Origin: Aquarana catesbeiana | Taxonomy: Eukaryota; Chordata; Amphibia; Anura; Ranidae | Reading direction: 5' to 3' | DNA: 64,000 nt | NCBI RefSeq assembly: GCF_042186555.1 | Contig: NC_133325.1 | Coordinates: 292,770,109-292,834,108, forward strand | Part shown: in pieces, positions 33,409 through 43,829 of the stretch | Layout of the letters: each line of letters opens with the position of its first letter | How positions within the stretch are numbered: the stretch's first letter is position 1 | Position numbers and translations under genes: made by a program | Notes under the pieces: generated by a model | The model's database searches: none | The model's input: only the letters and a program-made list of their open reading frames with translations | What the model was told of the DNA's origin: nothing

Positions 33409-33765
33409 CAGTGACGCACAGAACAATATGGCATTAAACTGTCAGTAACGCACACAGAACTATATGGTGTTAAACTGGCAGTAACACACACAAAACTAGA
33501 TGGTGTTAAACTGGCAGTAAGGCACGCAAAATTGTATGGCATTAAACTGGCAGTAATGCACACAGAAATATATGGCGTTAAACTGGCAGTAGCGCACAAA
33601 ACAATATGGCGTTAAACTAACAGTAACACATGCAAAACGATATGGCGTTAAACTAGCAGTAACGCACACCAAAGTAAATGGCGTTAAACTGGCAGTAACG
33701 CACACAGAAGTAAATGGAGTTAAACTGGCAGTAACGCAATCAAATAGACGGTGTTCAACCGTCAC
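33409..33765. repeat. 36-bp minisatellite in hAT B, about 10 units
   Basis: Same unit as in copy A (GCCAGTTTAAC-CCATAT in the opposite orientation), with roughly half the number of units. It lies in the same place relative to the transposase start. Copy-number difference shows the array is unstable. Confidence 0.9.
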
Positions 33766-34127
33766 TACACTGATGCTATTTGAACTGTCCCTACTCTAGC
33801 TATACACTAATGTCGAGATTACTGACACGGTCTCATTACTCTACACTGAAACTATATGAGCTGTCCCTACTCCACACTAATGTATGTATGAATGACACGG
33901 TCTCACTACACTACAGTGAAACTATCTGAGCTGTCCCTACTCTAGCTGCACACTATGCAAAGCTGAATGATGGTCCTCCTCACTACACTGACACACTACA
34001 CTACACTGACAATTGAAGCAAAATAGCACAGTGTAGTACACTAACTAACTGATAGCACTGGACAGAGCCCTGTTCTATCTCTCTTTACGCCAAAATGACA
34101 CTGAAAATTGCTGCCATTGAAAGAATA

Positions 34128-34251
34128 CTTTTATACTGTGGGGCGGGAATGAGCCATGATTGGATAAAGTCATGATGACAGTGTCCAATCATGACTCTGA
34201 CAGTGCTCTGTGCCCTTATTGACTGAAGCTTTCACTGCTTCAGCCAATCAA
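34128..34251 (-). promoter_or_regulatory. CCAAT hairpins and TATA box of hAT B
   Basis: Read on the minus strand: GCTTCAGTC-type and TGATTGG/CCAATCA inverted repeats (34157-34194 and about 34220-34251), then TATAAAAG at 34135-34128. Same architecture as copies C and E although the sequence differs. Confidence 0.6.
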
Positions 34252-34372
34252 GGTTTGCAATGCACTGTTCAGCGCAGCAATGCATTGTAGTTGGTTCCTT
34301 GTTCGCCGAACGTCCGAACAATGAAAGTTCGGCCCAAACTTATGCTCGGGCAGAACCGTTCGCCCATCCCTA

Positions 34373-35270
34373 ATTACCACCACCAGCTTCAGTTCCAATC
34401 TCATCCCACGACATCTAATAAACTTTTGCTGCATAGGACAAAGGTGGAACTAGATCTACTACTGGCTGAAGATGCTGAGAGGCCATTTGTATGTTTTGCC
34501 ACACCTTGTACACCAAGGCTAATAAACCAGACACTTTTTTGGCCTTTTGCCTACGCTAACAGGACTAGGTACACAAACTAGTAAAGCTCAAGGTTGCCAA
34601 AGACGTCTCTATAAGTGACCCTGCCAAAGTGCTATCTGAATTCCATAAACACCTATTCCATTTATACAAGGCTAAGACTGAGTTCTCCTCAACACAAGCC
34701 AATGCTTTTTTTCACAATTTAACTATGCCTACACTCTCAAAGGCGAACAGTAAGTCCATGGAGCCAACCATTTCGGTTGAGGAGGTCTTCCAGGTCAGTA
34801 AACCCCTTAAACCGGGTCCAGACTGCCTGCCAGTAAACTACTATAAGAGGTTTGCAACTTGGTTAGCTCCCCTGCTAGCTAATGCTTTCAATTCCTTCCT
34901 ACAAGAATTCTACTTTGGTAGAGACACACTGACTTCCATTGTGTCAGTGATACCCAAACTGAATATGGATCACACTACTTGGCCCAATTATAGACCCATA
35001 TCTTAATTGAATCTCAGTATCAAACTTTTGGTGAAGATCTTAGCTTCCTGTCTCAATCCCATTATTGGTCATCTAATCCACCAACTAGGCTTCATTCCGC
35101 GCCGACAAGAGATTGATAATGTTTGGAGAGTAATTTTATTACAACGCTTAGTATGTAAGCAACGGACCCCCCCCCACACTTATTGTCTCTAGATATAAAG
35201 AAAAGCCTTCAACTGCCTTTCCTTGACTTACTTACGCTATGTAACACATAGCTACTTACACATGTATATT
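34373..35270 (+). pseudogene. LINE2 ORF2 linker and reverse transcriptase
   Basis: After hAT B the frame resumes in the helical linker (LLLAEDAERPF). From 34629 come MLSEFHKHLFHLY, then KPGPDCLPVNYYKRF, VSVIPKLN, NYRPIS, a stop, IKLLVKILASCL and LGFIPRRQEIDN. Near 35195 comes LDIKKAFNCLSLTYLRYV, whose Asp is catalytic. The text breaks off at about 35270 at a repeat block. Confidence 0.75.
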
Positions 35271-35280
35271 ATATGCGGCT

Positions 35281-35565
35281 GCGGACATGGTACAGGACAG
35301 AGGCTGTGGACATGGTACAGATGTTAGAGGCTGCGGAAATGGTACAAGACAGAGGCTGGGGACATGGTACAGGACAAAGGCTGAGGACATGTTACAGGAC
35401 AGAGGCTGTGGACATGGTACAGGACAGAGGCTGTGGACATGGTACAGGACAAAGGCTGAGGACATGGTACAGGACAAAGGCTGGGGACATGGTACAAGAC
35501 AGAGGCTGTGGACATAGTACCGGACAGAGGCAAGGGACATGGTACAGGACAGAGGCGGTGGAGGG
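35281..35565. repeat. 25-bp minisatellite, about 11 units
   Basis: Unit GACATGGTACAGGACAGAGG plus CTGTG, with variants. The period is not divisible by three, so all three frames stay open and give similar peptides; these are not genes. Confidence 0.85.
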
Positions 35566-36363
35566 GTCTTACCGGGCCATGATGAGAGGCATGTGCCACC
35601 ACCGAGACCTCACAAGGTGCCACTGCTGCCTTACATTTAAAAATGGCGCCTACGTCACTGCGCATGCGCCCACCTGTCCAGCATGTACGGGCTTGCCCAA
35701 TCGGTTGTAGCACATGCGCAGTTGACATGCCAGCCCTGGCCCGCAGCCAATATTTTTTACAGGTGCCGCTGCCCTCAAAGCAGCCCCAGGGCAGTTGACC
35801 TTGCCGGCCTACTGGGAAATTTCCCTGTATCCCGATAGGCCAGTCCGACCCTGGGCTGGAGTATGGCACCTCTGCACCTGGTAACAGGGCCGTAGATTTT
35901 TTTTTGTTCTGGGGGGTTCAGCAGCAGGTACTAAGTAAAAATCTTTTTAAATAAGCCAAATTCAAAAAGACTGGAAAAGGAAAAATGATGTGTTGCTCAT
36001 AATAAGTGATCACATCCTTAATTCTATTTTCTCAGATCCTCTTGAAATTGAACCTGATTTCAGTTTTGCCTTCTTCCAGTTTTTATGAACGTTGCCCAGT
36101 GATGTTGGCCATTGTCCAGTCTAAGGCCTGGTACACACTGTCAGTTTTTTTTCATTCAGCCCAGTGGGCAGAACGAAAAAACCTGGCAGATCACTGTACT
36201 AACACACACGGCCCCTCCCACCAGAACACGATGGTCAGTGCTCCCAGCCATTGGACTTCCTATCACATGGTGGTGCACTGTAATAGCCAATCTTACTGGG
36301 CAGGTACAAAGGGCACCATCTTGTGGAAGGCAGCAAACTCACTGATTTTTTGTTACCCAGCAT
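35566..36363. other. Unassigned repeat-like stretch
   Basis: Contains GCGCATGCGC-type words near 35660 and a GGCCTGGTACACAC motif near 36125 that resembles a MITE end. No coding frame can be supported. Confidence 0.35.
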
Positions 36364-38880
36364 TAGGCATGAGCTTTGTGTTTGAGTCGAACATCGGCTG
36401 TTCGCAAGTTTGCCGAACAGTGAACAATTTGGGGTGTTCGCGGCAAATTCGAAAGCCGCGGAACACCCTTTAAAATTCTATAGGAGAAATCAAAAGTGCT
36501 CATTTTAAAGGCTTATATGCATGGTATTGTCATAAAAAGTGTTTGGGGACCTGGGTCCTGCCCCAGGGGACATGGATCAATGCAAAAAATTTTTTTAAAA
36601 ACAACCATTTTTTCGGGAGCTGTGATTTTAATAATGCTTAAAGTGAAACAATAAAAGTGTAATATTCCTTTAAATTTTGTACCTGGGGGGTGTCTATAGT
36701 ATGCCTGTAAAGGGGCGCATGTTTCCCGTGTTTAGAACAGTCTGACAGCAAAATGACATTTCAAAGGAAAAAAATTTATTTAAAAGTACTCGCGGCTATA
36801 TGAATTGTTGGTCCGACAATACACATAAAAGTTCATTGATAAAAATGGCATGGGATTTCCCCACAGGGGAACCCCGAACCCAAATTTTTTCAAAAAATGG
36901 CGTGGGAGTCCCCCTAAATTCCATACCAGGCCCTTCAAGTCTGGTATGGATATTAAGGGGAACCCCGCACCAAAATTTAAAAAAAAAAGGTGCGGGGGTC
37001 CCCCTCAAAATCCATACCAGACCCCTCAGGTCTGGTATGGATTTTAATATGAACCCCATGTCAAATTATTTTTTAAAAATGGCGTGGGGTCCCCCCAAAA
37101 ATCCATACCAGACCCTTATCCGAGCACACAACCTGGCAGGCCGCAGGAAAAGAGGGGGGATGAGAGAGCGCCCCCCCTGAACCGTACCAGGCCACATGCC
37201 CTCAACATAGGGAGGGTGCTTTGGGGTCCCCCCAAAGCACCTTGTCCCCATGTTGATGAGGACAAGGGCCTCACCCCCACAACCCTTACCCGGTGGTTGT
37301 TGGGGTCTGCGGGCGGGGGCTTATCGGAATCTGAAAACCCCCTTTAACAAGGGGACCCCCAGATCCCGGCCCCCCCATGTGAAATGGTTGTACCCCTACC
37401 ATTTCACAAAAAAAGTGTCAAACATGTTAAAAATGACAAGAGACAGTTTTTGACAATTCCTTTATTTAAATGCTTCTTCTTTCCATCTTCTTTCTTCTAT
37501 CCTCTTTCTTCTATCTTCTATCTTCCTTCAGTTTCTTCCTCCATCTTCTTCTTCTTCTTCTTCCTCCGATCCTCTGCTTCTTGCTCCGGTGTTCTCGTCC
37601 GGCATCTTCCTCCACGGCCTCTTCTTCCCTTCTTTGTTCTCGGGCCGTTCCGCATCCATGATGGGAGGCTCCTGCTGTGTGACGCTTCTCATCTTCTGAT
37701 GGTTCTTAAATAATGGAGGGCGGGGCCACCCGGTGACCCCGCCCCCCTCTGACGAAGGCTTTCCCCGTGAAGTCAGAGGGGGCGGACAGGGAAGTCCCCG
37801 TGTGTCAGAGGGGGGCGGGGTCACCGGGTGGCCTCTGTTATTTAAGAACCATCAGAAGACAAGAAGCGTCACACAGTGGGAGCCTCCCATCATGGATGCG
37901 GAGCGGCCCGAGAATGAAGAAGGGAAGAAGACGCAGCGGAGGAAGGTGCCGGACGAGAACACCGGAGCAAGTAGCAGAAGATCGGAGGAAGAACCAGAGG
38001 AAGAAGATGGAGGAAAAAACCGAAGGAAGATAGAAGAAAGAAGATAGAAGAAAGAAGATGGAAAGAAGAAGAGACTTTAAATAAAGGAATTGTCAAAAAC
38101 TGTCTCTTGTAATTTTTAACATTTTTGACACTTTTTTGTGAAATGGTAGGTACCCCCTTACCATTTCACACAGGGAGGGGGCCGGGATCTGGGGGTCCCC
38201 TTGTTAAAGGGGGCTTCCAGATTCTGATAAGCCTCCCGCCCACAGACCCCCACAACCACTGGGTAAGGGTTGTGGGGATGAGGCCCTTGTCCTCATTAAC
38301 ATGGGGACAAGGTGCTTTGGGGGGACCCCAAAGCACCTTCCCAATGTTGCGGGCACGTGGCCTGGTACGGTTCAGTAGGGGGGCCACTCTCTCATTCCCC
38401 CCTCTTTTCCTGTGGCCTGCCAGGTTGGGTGCTCGGATAAGGGTCTGGTATGGATTTTTGGGGGGACCCCATGCCATTTTTTTCAATTTTGGCATGGGGT
38501 TCCCCTTAAAATCCATACCAGATCTGAAGGGCCTGGTATGGAATTTAGGGGGACCCCACACCTTTTTTAAAAAATTTTGGTTCAGGGTTCCCCTGTGGGG
38601 AAATACCATGCTGTTTTTATCAACAAACTTTTATGTGTATTGTTGGACCGACAATTCATATAGCCGCGAGTATTTTTAAATGACTTTTTTCCTTTGAAAT
38701 GTCATTTTGCTGTCAGACTGTTCTAAGCACGAGAAACATGTGCCCCTTTACAGGCATACTATAGACACCCCCCAGGTATGAAAATTTAAAGGAATATAAA
38801 ATTTTTATTGTTTCACTTTAAGCATTATTAAAATCACTGCTCCCGAAAAAACGGCTGTTTTTAAAACTTTTTTTGTATTG
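36364..38880. mobile_element. hAT-derived foldback element with ~1.15-kb inverted arms (copy D)
   Basis: The left end TAGGCATGAGC is a one-base variant of the hAT E terminus. From about 36580 to 38880 the sequence is a long imperfect palindrome centred near 37778. Paired landmarks include GTTCTTAAATAA (about 37703) with TTATTTAAGAAC (about 37840), the GCATCCATGATGGGAGGC block and its complement, and (TTC)n with (GAA)n. The right hAT terminus is missing: LINE2 coding (GAGCCCCTGGC) resumes at about 38880. No target duplication. Purine/pyrimidine arms give many spurious frames. Confidence 0.8.
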
Positions 38881-39250
38881 AGCCCCTGGCTATTGTCAAT
38901 TCGAGCAAATCTGGATATTAAAGTTGTTATAGTTGCCTATTGTTATCACAAGTTATGTCTATTCGTAAACTACAGTTTACTGTTTATTTTTTCACCATGT
39001 ACTCTGTTGCCCAACTTGCTCAAGATGTTAGATTGATTTACTTTACTATTTGGCCTTGAGTTCAACCAACATAAATCTATGGCATTAAATGCAAGGAGAT
39101 CTCAAGGAGACTTTTCCGTTTCAGCCACCACTTCCCTTCCTTACCTGGGGGTTAAACTAACTAGTGACCCTTCCCTTCTATATCATACCAAATACCTCCC
39201 CATGCTCATCCATTTTACCTCCCTTATGTATTACTCCCTTACTTATTACT
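38881..39250 (+). pseudogene. LINE2 RT palm end and thumb
   Basis: EPLAIV-x-S, a degraded catalytic-box region, then NQHKSMALNARRSQGDF and SLPYLGVKLTSDPSLLYHTKYLP, a landmark downstream of the RT active site (x-YLGV-L). The catalytic FADD box is not legible. Confidence 0.65.
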
Positions 39251-39684
39251 AAAATACAAGAAATATAAAAATGTGTAAACATTTTTTTTTAAATTAAAAT
39301 AGAAATAGAAAATATTTTTTGTGAGTAATAATTTGCACAAATCATTATTGTGTAATGGTTTATTGAGGATAAGACACTATTTGTTTTTTTTTGTAAACTA
39401 GCTGAGCTAAAGAACAAGAGGAGGAGGATTTAACAGGACAGTACCGATTTACAATCTGCCGATCGATGTTTCAGAGAAGTACAGAAAATAATATATAGTT
39501 TATAAAGTTATTATTTATGATTTTCTAATGGTAGTTCTTACTGGTTCTTGGGTAAAATAGTACTGCACAAAAAACAGGTAAATGACTAAATCACAGAATA
39601 TGCTAGCAATCAAGACTAATTAGAAAGTTTGAATGTGATGGTACCTGGTTCCAGCAAGAATACCCACATTTTTGCCAACCTACC
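39251..39684. other. AT-rich stretch, nothing recognised
   Basis: The LINE homology fades at about 39250. The last ~25 bases may be LINE again, since LINE coding continues directly after the LTR. Confidence 0.35.
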
Positions 39685-40385
39685 TGTCATGGTTATGCAA
39701 TAGAGTCAGCTTATCTCTCACCATGTGTTCATCTCTAGAGACCAGCCACTCTCACCTGACTGTTATTGTAATCTCTCCTCTAAGTATGGCTCCACCCCAG
39801 CTCCTATCAGAGAACTCTATATTAACCTGTGCACTGCAGGCCAGCCCTGCTGATCAACATTGTTTGTTTGACTTCATGTTTCCTGCTTGCCGTGTGCTCT
39901 ACATTTGTCTCTGTTACTGACCTTGGTGTGTTCTCTACTATTCCTGTCTGCTCATGACCCTGACCTTTTGGCATGTCCCTGACTATCCCTGTTTGCCTGT
40001 GACCCTGAACCTTTGGCGTGTGCTCTGTTGTCCTTGTCTGCTAGTCGCCATGACCTTGGCTTATTCCCTTACTATCCTTATCCTCCTGTTGCTTACTTTG
40101 GGCATGAGCGAGGGGACCCTGGGGGTCGTGACCTGGAGCCAGTTGCAGCCCAGTCCATCCTCACCACTAGAGGCTCTGGTGAACACCTGCTGGCTCTTAG
40201 ACTTCGCGCCCTAGGGAATTTTATGCTCTAACCCCGGTGGGATCCCTGTTGGTGTTCCAGTGGCCCTGCCTTCCTTTACCACCCAGACTCCCATCCGCAG
40301 CAGTCAGCTGTAGGGTCCACTACCTTGCGGTGCATTCTTGATCGCAACGGTGTGCATCTGTCACCTGGCCTCAGGTGGCCTGACA
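39685..40385 (+). mobile_element. Probable solo LTR (Ty3/Gypsy-like), 701 bp
   Basis: Starts TGTCATGG and ends GGCCTGACA. The flanks CTACC and TTACC are compatible with a 4-5-bp duplication. The interior has CCTGACC-TTTGGCRTGT phrases repeated three to four times, as in Gypsy-type U5/R regions. No primer-binding site or gag follows; LINE2 coding resumes at once, which argues for a solo LTR. Orientation is inferred and uncertain. Confidence 0.55.
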
Positions 40386-40640
40386 TTACCCCCCTGTTTG
40401 TTTCCAGGAATGCACTGAGAGGGGCACCCATGTCCATATTTGGTGGATATGACTGCTGCCTGATCATGCAGCAATTTTGGGGTGAAGTTTTCAGTTGATC
40501 TAACCTTATCGTCTGACCCTGCTTTCGCCTTGCTTAACCATTGTCCTCCAGATTTAACAAGAGCTCAATTAAAACTCTCTATACAAGTTGTGACAGCTTC
40601 CAATCAACTGATAGCGAAGGCCTAGAAGACCCTGACACTT
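40386..40640 (+). pseudogene. LINE2 ORF2 C-terminal zinc-knuckle domain
   Basis: C-F-Q-E-C-x-ERGTHVHIWW, then after a frameshift LIMQQFWGEVF, DPAFALLNHCPPDLTRAQ and TASNQLIAKA. This is the same C-terminal domain as in LINE1 and marks the end of ORF2. Confidence 0.75.
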
Positions 40641-40959
40641 TATATAGGTGTCTCTTGTGCATGGGGGGTGATGCAATTGGATGTCATTGAGCATACGCAA
40701 GATAGTGCCTGCTCAGATACAATGCAATACAAGGGCAGTTCACCTCAGCACTGTCCCCAAGGATGCTACACATCAACAGAAGACAGACCCAGCAAACATA
40801 GGGACTGCCTTCTCAATGATTGCATGCAGGTCAATTTAAAGAGTGTAATAAATTTTCCTGAAAGTGGTGCCCAAGTGACTGCCCACCATAGAACAACCCC
40901 ACATCCAGTGCCACAGCCCAAAAACTTAACAAAACAAGATATTTAGCCCTAAGTGGGTA

Positions 40960-41596
40960 TATACAGATATAAAGGGATGAATGGAGTCAAACATCATGTA
41001 GACTGCCAATATTTATAGAAATGGCTTGAAGCTTACTTAGCTTAGTGCCTCATTCAAACCTAGTTGGGAGGTAGCTTTTAAATTATAGATCCATCTTGTC
41101 CCCCCTTTGGAGGACTATTTTTATCAACATTTCCTCCCCTGGGGTTCTCATTTTCCTATCCAGGGCTGCAAGCTGAATTACAGATGTGTTATAACTGTGT
41201 TATAGACCCACATGTCTGTATTTCTAACCAGCTGGTCATGTATTTAACGTGACCTTCTATATGTGATCTCTGGGTGATATTTAATATATTTACTGAGAAT
41301 AGGATCACTTGCCAGTAAACGCCCGTATTTTGCATTATATTACAAATCTGCAGATGCTCACTTGAATATGTAGTAATGATTCTAACAGTCTATTTCTGCT
41401 CTCTGCTAGGTTTACCAAAAATAATCTCTTGCCTACGTCTACTCTTAGCTTTGTTGTATGCCTTTTTTGAAAGTAGTTATCTAGTACCCTCTTTTTAAAA
41501 ACCTGAGCCTCAAGGCCTCGGCCTCTATTTGAAGTAACTCATAATTTGAACAATTTTTTTCTCAATCTTAAATATTGAATGTATAGAATACTATGT
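40960..41596 (-). pseudogene. PLE3 3' coding remnants
   Basis: Read on the minus strand with several shifts: EAEALRLRFLKRGY, TTFKKGIQQS, and near the end a WIYNLKA-x3-LGLNEAL block resembling the tail after the GIY-YIG nuclease in fish and frog PLEs. The nuclease core itself is not legible. Confidence 0.5.
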
Positions 41597-41597
41597 A

Positions 41598-42647
41598 CAG
41601 TATCTCACAAAAGTGAGTACACCCCTCACATTTTTGTAAATATTTTATTCTATCTTTTCATGTGACAACGCAGAAGAAATGTCACTTTGCTACAATGTAA
41701 TGTAGTGAGTGTACAGCTTGTATAACAGTGTCAATTTGCTGTCCCCTCAACATAACTCAACACACATCCATTAATGTCTAAACCGCTGGCAACAAAAGTG
41801 AGTACACCCCTAAGTGAAAATGTCCAAATTGGGCACAAAGTGTCAATATTTTGTGTGGCCACCCTTATTTGCCAGCACTGCCTTAACCCTCTTGGGAATA
41901 GAGTTCACCAGAGCTTCACAGGTTGCCAATGGAGTCCTCTTCCACTCCTCCATGATGACATCACAGAGCTGGTGGATGTTAGAGACCTTGCGTTCCTCCA
42001 GCTTCCATTTGAGGATGCCCCACAGATGCTCAATAGGGTTTAGGTCTGGAGACATGCTTGGCCAGTCCATCACCTTTACCCTCAACTTCTTTAGCAAGGC
42101 AGTGATCATCTTGGAGGTGTGTTTGGGGTCGTTATCATGTTGGAATACTGCACTGCCACCATGCTGCAACTCAGTTTCAGGGTCTTGGCAATATGCTTAT
42201 AGCCTAGGCCATTTTTATGTAGAGCAACAATTCTTTTTTTCAGATCCTCAGAGAGTTCTTTACCATGAGGTGCCATGTTGAACTTCCAGTGACCAGTATG
42301 AGAGAGTGAGAGCGATAACACCAAATTTAACATACCTGCTCCCCATTCACACCTGAGACCTTGTAACACTAACGAGTCATATGACACCAGGGAGGGAAAA
42401 TGGCTAATTGGGCCCAATTTGGACTTTTCACTTACTGGTGTACTCACTTTTGTTGCCAGCAGTTTAGACATTAATGGCTGTGTATTGAGTTCTTTTGAGG
42501 GGACAGAAACTTTACACTGTTATACAAGCTGTACACTCAATACTTTACATTGTAGCAAAGTGTCATTTCTTCAGTGTTGTCACATGAAAATATATAATAA
42601 AATATTTTCAAAAATATGAGAGGTGTACTCACTTTTGTGAGACACTG
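41598..42647 (-). mobile_element. Tc1-like element, internally deleted, 1.05 kb
   Basis: Ends CAGTATCTCACAAAAGTGAG and its complement, with TA on both sides (41596-41597 and 42648-42649). The long (~220-bp) inverted repeats contain a second internal GTGAGTACACC motif on each side, the IR/DR layout of many vertebrate Tc1 elements. Tc1 elements are normally about 1.6 kb; this one lacks the middle of its transposase. Confidence 0.9.
41843..42277 (-). pseudogene. Tc1 transposase with internal deletion
   Basis: Starts MAPHGKELSEDLKKRIVALHKNG, the N-terminal helix-turn-helix, then LGYKHIAKTLKLS. The sequence soon jumps to HGGSAVFQHDNDPKHTSKM (second catalytic Asp) and MSPDLNPIEHLWGILK (catalytic Glu). 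The second half of the DNA-binding domain and the first catalytic Asp are deleted, so it cannot be active. Confidence 0.9.
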
Positions 42648-42649
42648 TA

Positions 42650-43189
42650 TGTGACTAAGGATGAGCACACTGAGCATGCAGAATGGTGTTGCTCGCAGTG
42701 GGCATGTGGTACAGGAATGTCCCTATGGTTCCAATATGTTGGAAAAAGGTTTCAATATCCAGCAAGAGAATTCTTGTTCTGCTATAGTGTACTGTGAATT
42801 TCAGATTAAAGGCATTTTTATCCAAGATTGACTTAAAGTGCATGAGTTCAGTAATACTCACTGACAACAGGACATCATCCATGTACCTGTACCAACATAG
42901 CAAGTTGAACAAGTACCCTCAGAGTAATTTATCTGAAAAAGAATACACTTCTACCCCGCCAAGTACACGTTGTCATATGATGGTGTGCAGCAAGTGCCCA
43001 TTGCCACACCCTGTACCTGGAGGTAGTGGGACCAGTCAAAAGCAAACACATTTTTCATCAGTATGTGTTTCAGCAAATTTAGAATTAAATCATTAAAGGG
43101 CCAGGTCTGGTCTCTTTACCTTAATAAACTCTCTACAACCCGTTAAATTGAGGGTGTGTAGGATGCTGCAATACAGTGTTTTAATATCT
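42650..43189 (-). pseudogene. PLE3 reverse transcriptase, downstream part
   Basis: From the L2 insertion onward: AIDIKTLYCSILH (first catalytic Asp block), VQGVAMGTCCTPSYDNVYLA, then after a frameshift WYRYMDDVLL (YMDD box), NLKFTVHYS and a FLD-like ILLLDIE block. One or two shifts and stops. Confidence 0.8.
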
Positions 43190-43229
43190 ATTGCAACCAG
43201 GAAACAACCTGGAGGTACAACAATTCCAT
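43190..43229. repeat. 40-bp target-site duplication of L2 (left copy; right copy 59556-59595)
   Basis: ATTGCAACCAGGAAACAACC plus 20 further bases is identical at both positions, 16.3 kb apart. It brackets the L2 element precisely: the L2 3' microsatellite begins at 43230 and its 5'-truncated end is at 59555. Confidence 0.9.
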
Positions 43230-43495
43230 GAATGAATGAATGAATGAATGATTTGTATAGCGCTGCAAATGCGAACTGAATCGCCTCAAGGTGCTAGATC
43301 CGTCCTATGTTGTCCAGCTTCTTAGAAGAGGTAGGTCTTGAGTAGGGATGAGCTTCGTGTTCGAGTCGAACCCATGTTCGACTCGAACATCGTCTGTTCG
43401 CCGAATTGCGAACGATATGGGCCGTTCGTGCCAAATTCGTGTGGCGCGTCACGGCCCATAATTCACTGCGGCATCGCAGTGCATTGCTGGCTGAT

Positions 43496-43640
43496 GATTG
43501 GCCAAGCATGCACTATGACCCACATGCTTGGCCAATCACAGCGCCACCTGAACAGAGAGCCATAATTGGCCAAAGCCAAGGAGGCTTTGGCCAATTATGG
43601 CTCAGGGGATTTAGTACACGCCCCACACTATATAAGGCCG
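43496..43640 (+). promoter_or_regulatory. Paired CCAAT hairpins and TATA box of hAT E
   Basis: Hairpin 1: GATTGGCCAAGCATG and its exact complement (43496-43537). Hairpin 2: CCATAATTGGCCAAAGCC and its exact complement with a 5-base loop (43560-43600). TATATAAG follows at 43629-43636. Each hairpin displays CCAAT on both strands, suggesting NF-Y binding. It is well placed to drive transcription rightwards through the satellite to the transposase. Confidence 0.7.
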
Positions 43641-43829
43641 CCTGCACGGCGGCCCTGTGTAGTGTGTGTTCCGGCGTTCATTGAGAGAGAGAGAGAGACA
43701 GACAGTGACATTTGATTTGAGTTAGATAGATTAGGCAGAACAGTCAGTCAGTTAGCTGCACTTACAGTGTATTGTGTATATATATGCATCCCAGGTGTTG
43801 CATATATATATATATATATACACTGTATT

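Larger units (their letters stand above)
30438..34372 (-). mobile_element. hAT copy B, 3.9 kb, inverted relative to copy A
   Basis: Flanked by an 8-bp duplication with one mismatch, ATTATCAC (30430-30437) and ATTACCAC (34373-34380). The ends TAGGGATTGGCAGAACGG and CCGTTCGCCCATCCCTA are inverted repeats. On the minus strand the order is CCAAT/TATA leader, GTAGGGACAG repeats, 36-bp minisatellite, transposase, then a 3' arm with ~125-bp repeats. It is a more complete relative of copy A and sits inside LINE2. Confidence 0.9.
26221..40640 (+). mobile_element. Second L1/Tx1-type LINE (LINE2), fragmented by insertions
   Basis: Pieces in order and in the same orientation: ORF1 (26491-27080), endonuclease N-part (28008-28420), endonuclease C-part (29928-30437), RT (34373-35270), RT thumb (38881-39250) and zinc-knuckle tail (40386-40640). 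Between them sit hAT C, hAT B, a minisatellite block, a foldback element and a solo LTR. Part of the RT palm is deleted around the foldback. It is ancient and dead: stops and shifts occur in every piece. Confidence 0.75.

Noticed and set aside
35273..35869. Repetitive 145-aa and 181-aa frames
   Set aside because: Products of a 25-bp minisatellite open in several frames on both strands.
37384..38047. Acidic/basic low-complexity frames in the foldback arms
   Set aside because: The two arms give mirror-image frames from (TTC)n/(GAA)n tracts; no protein family.
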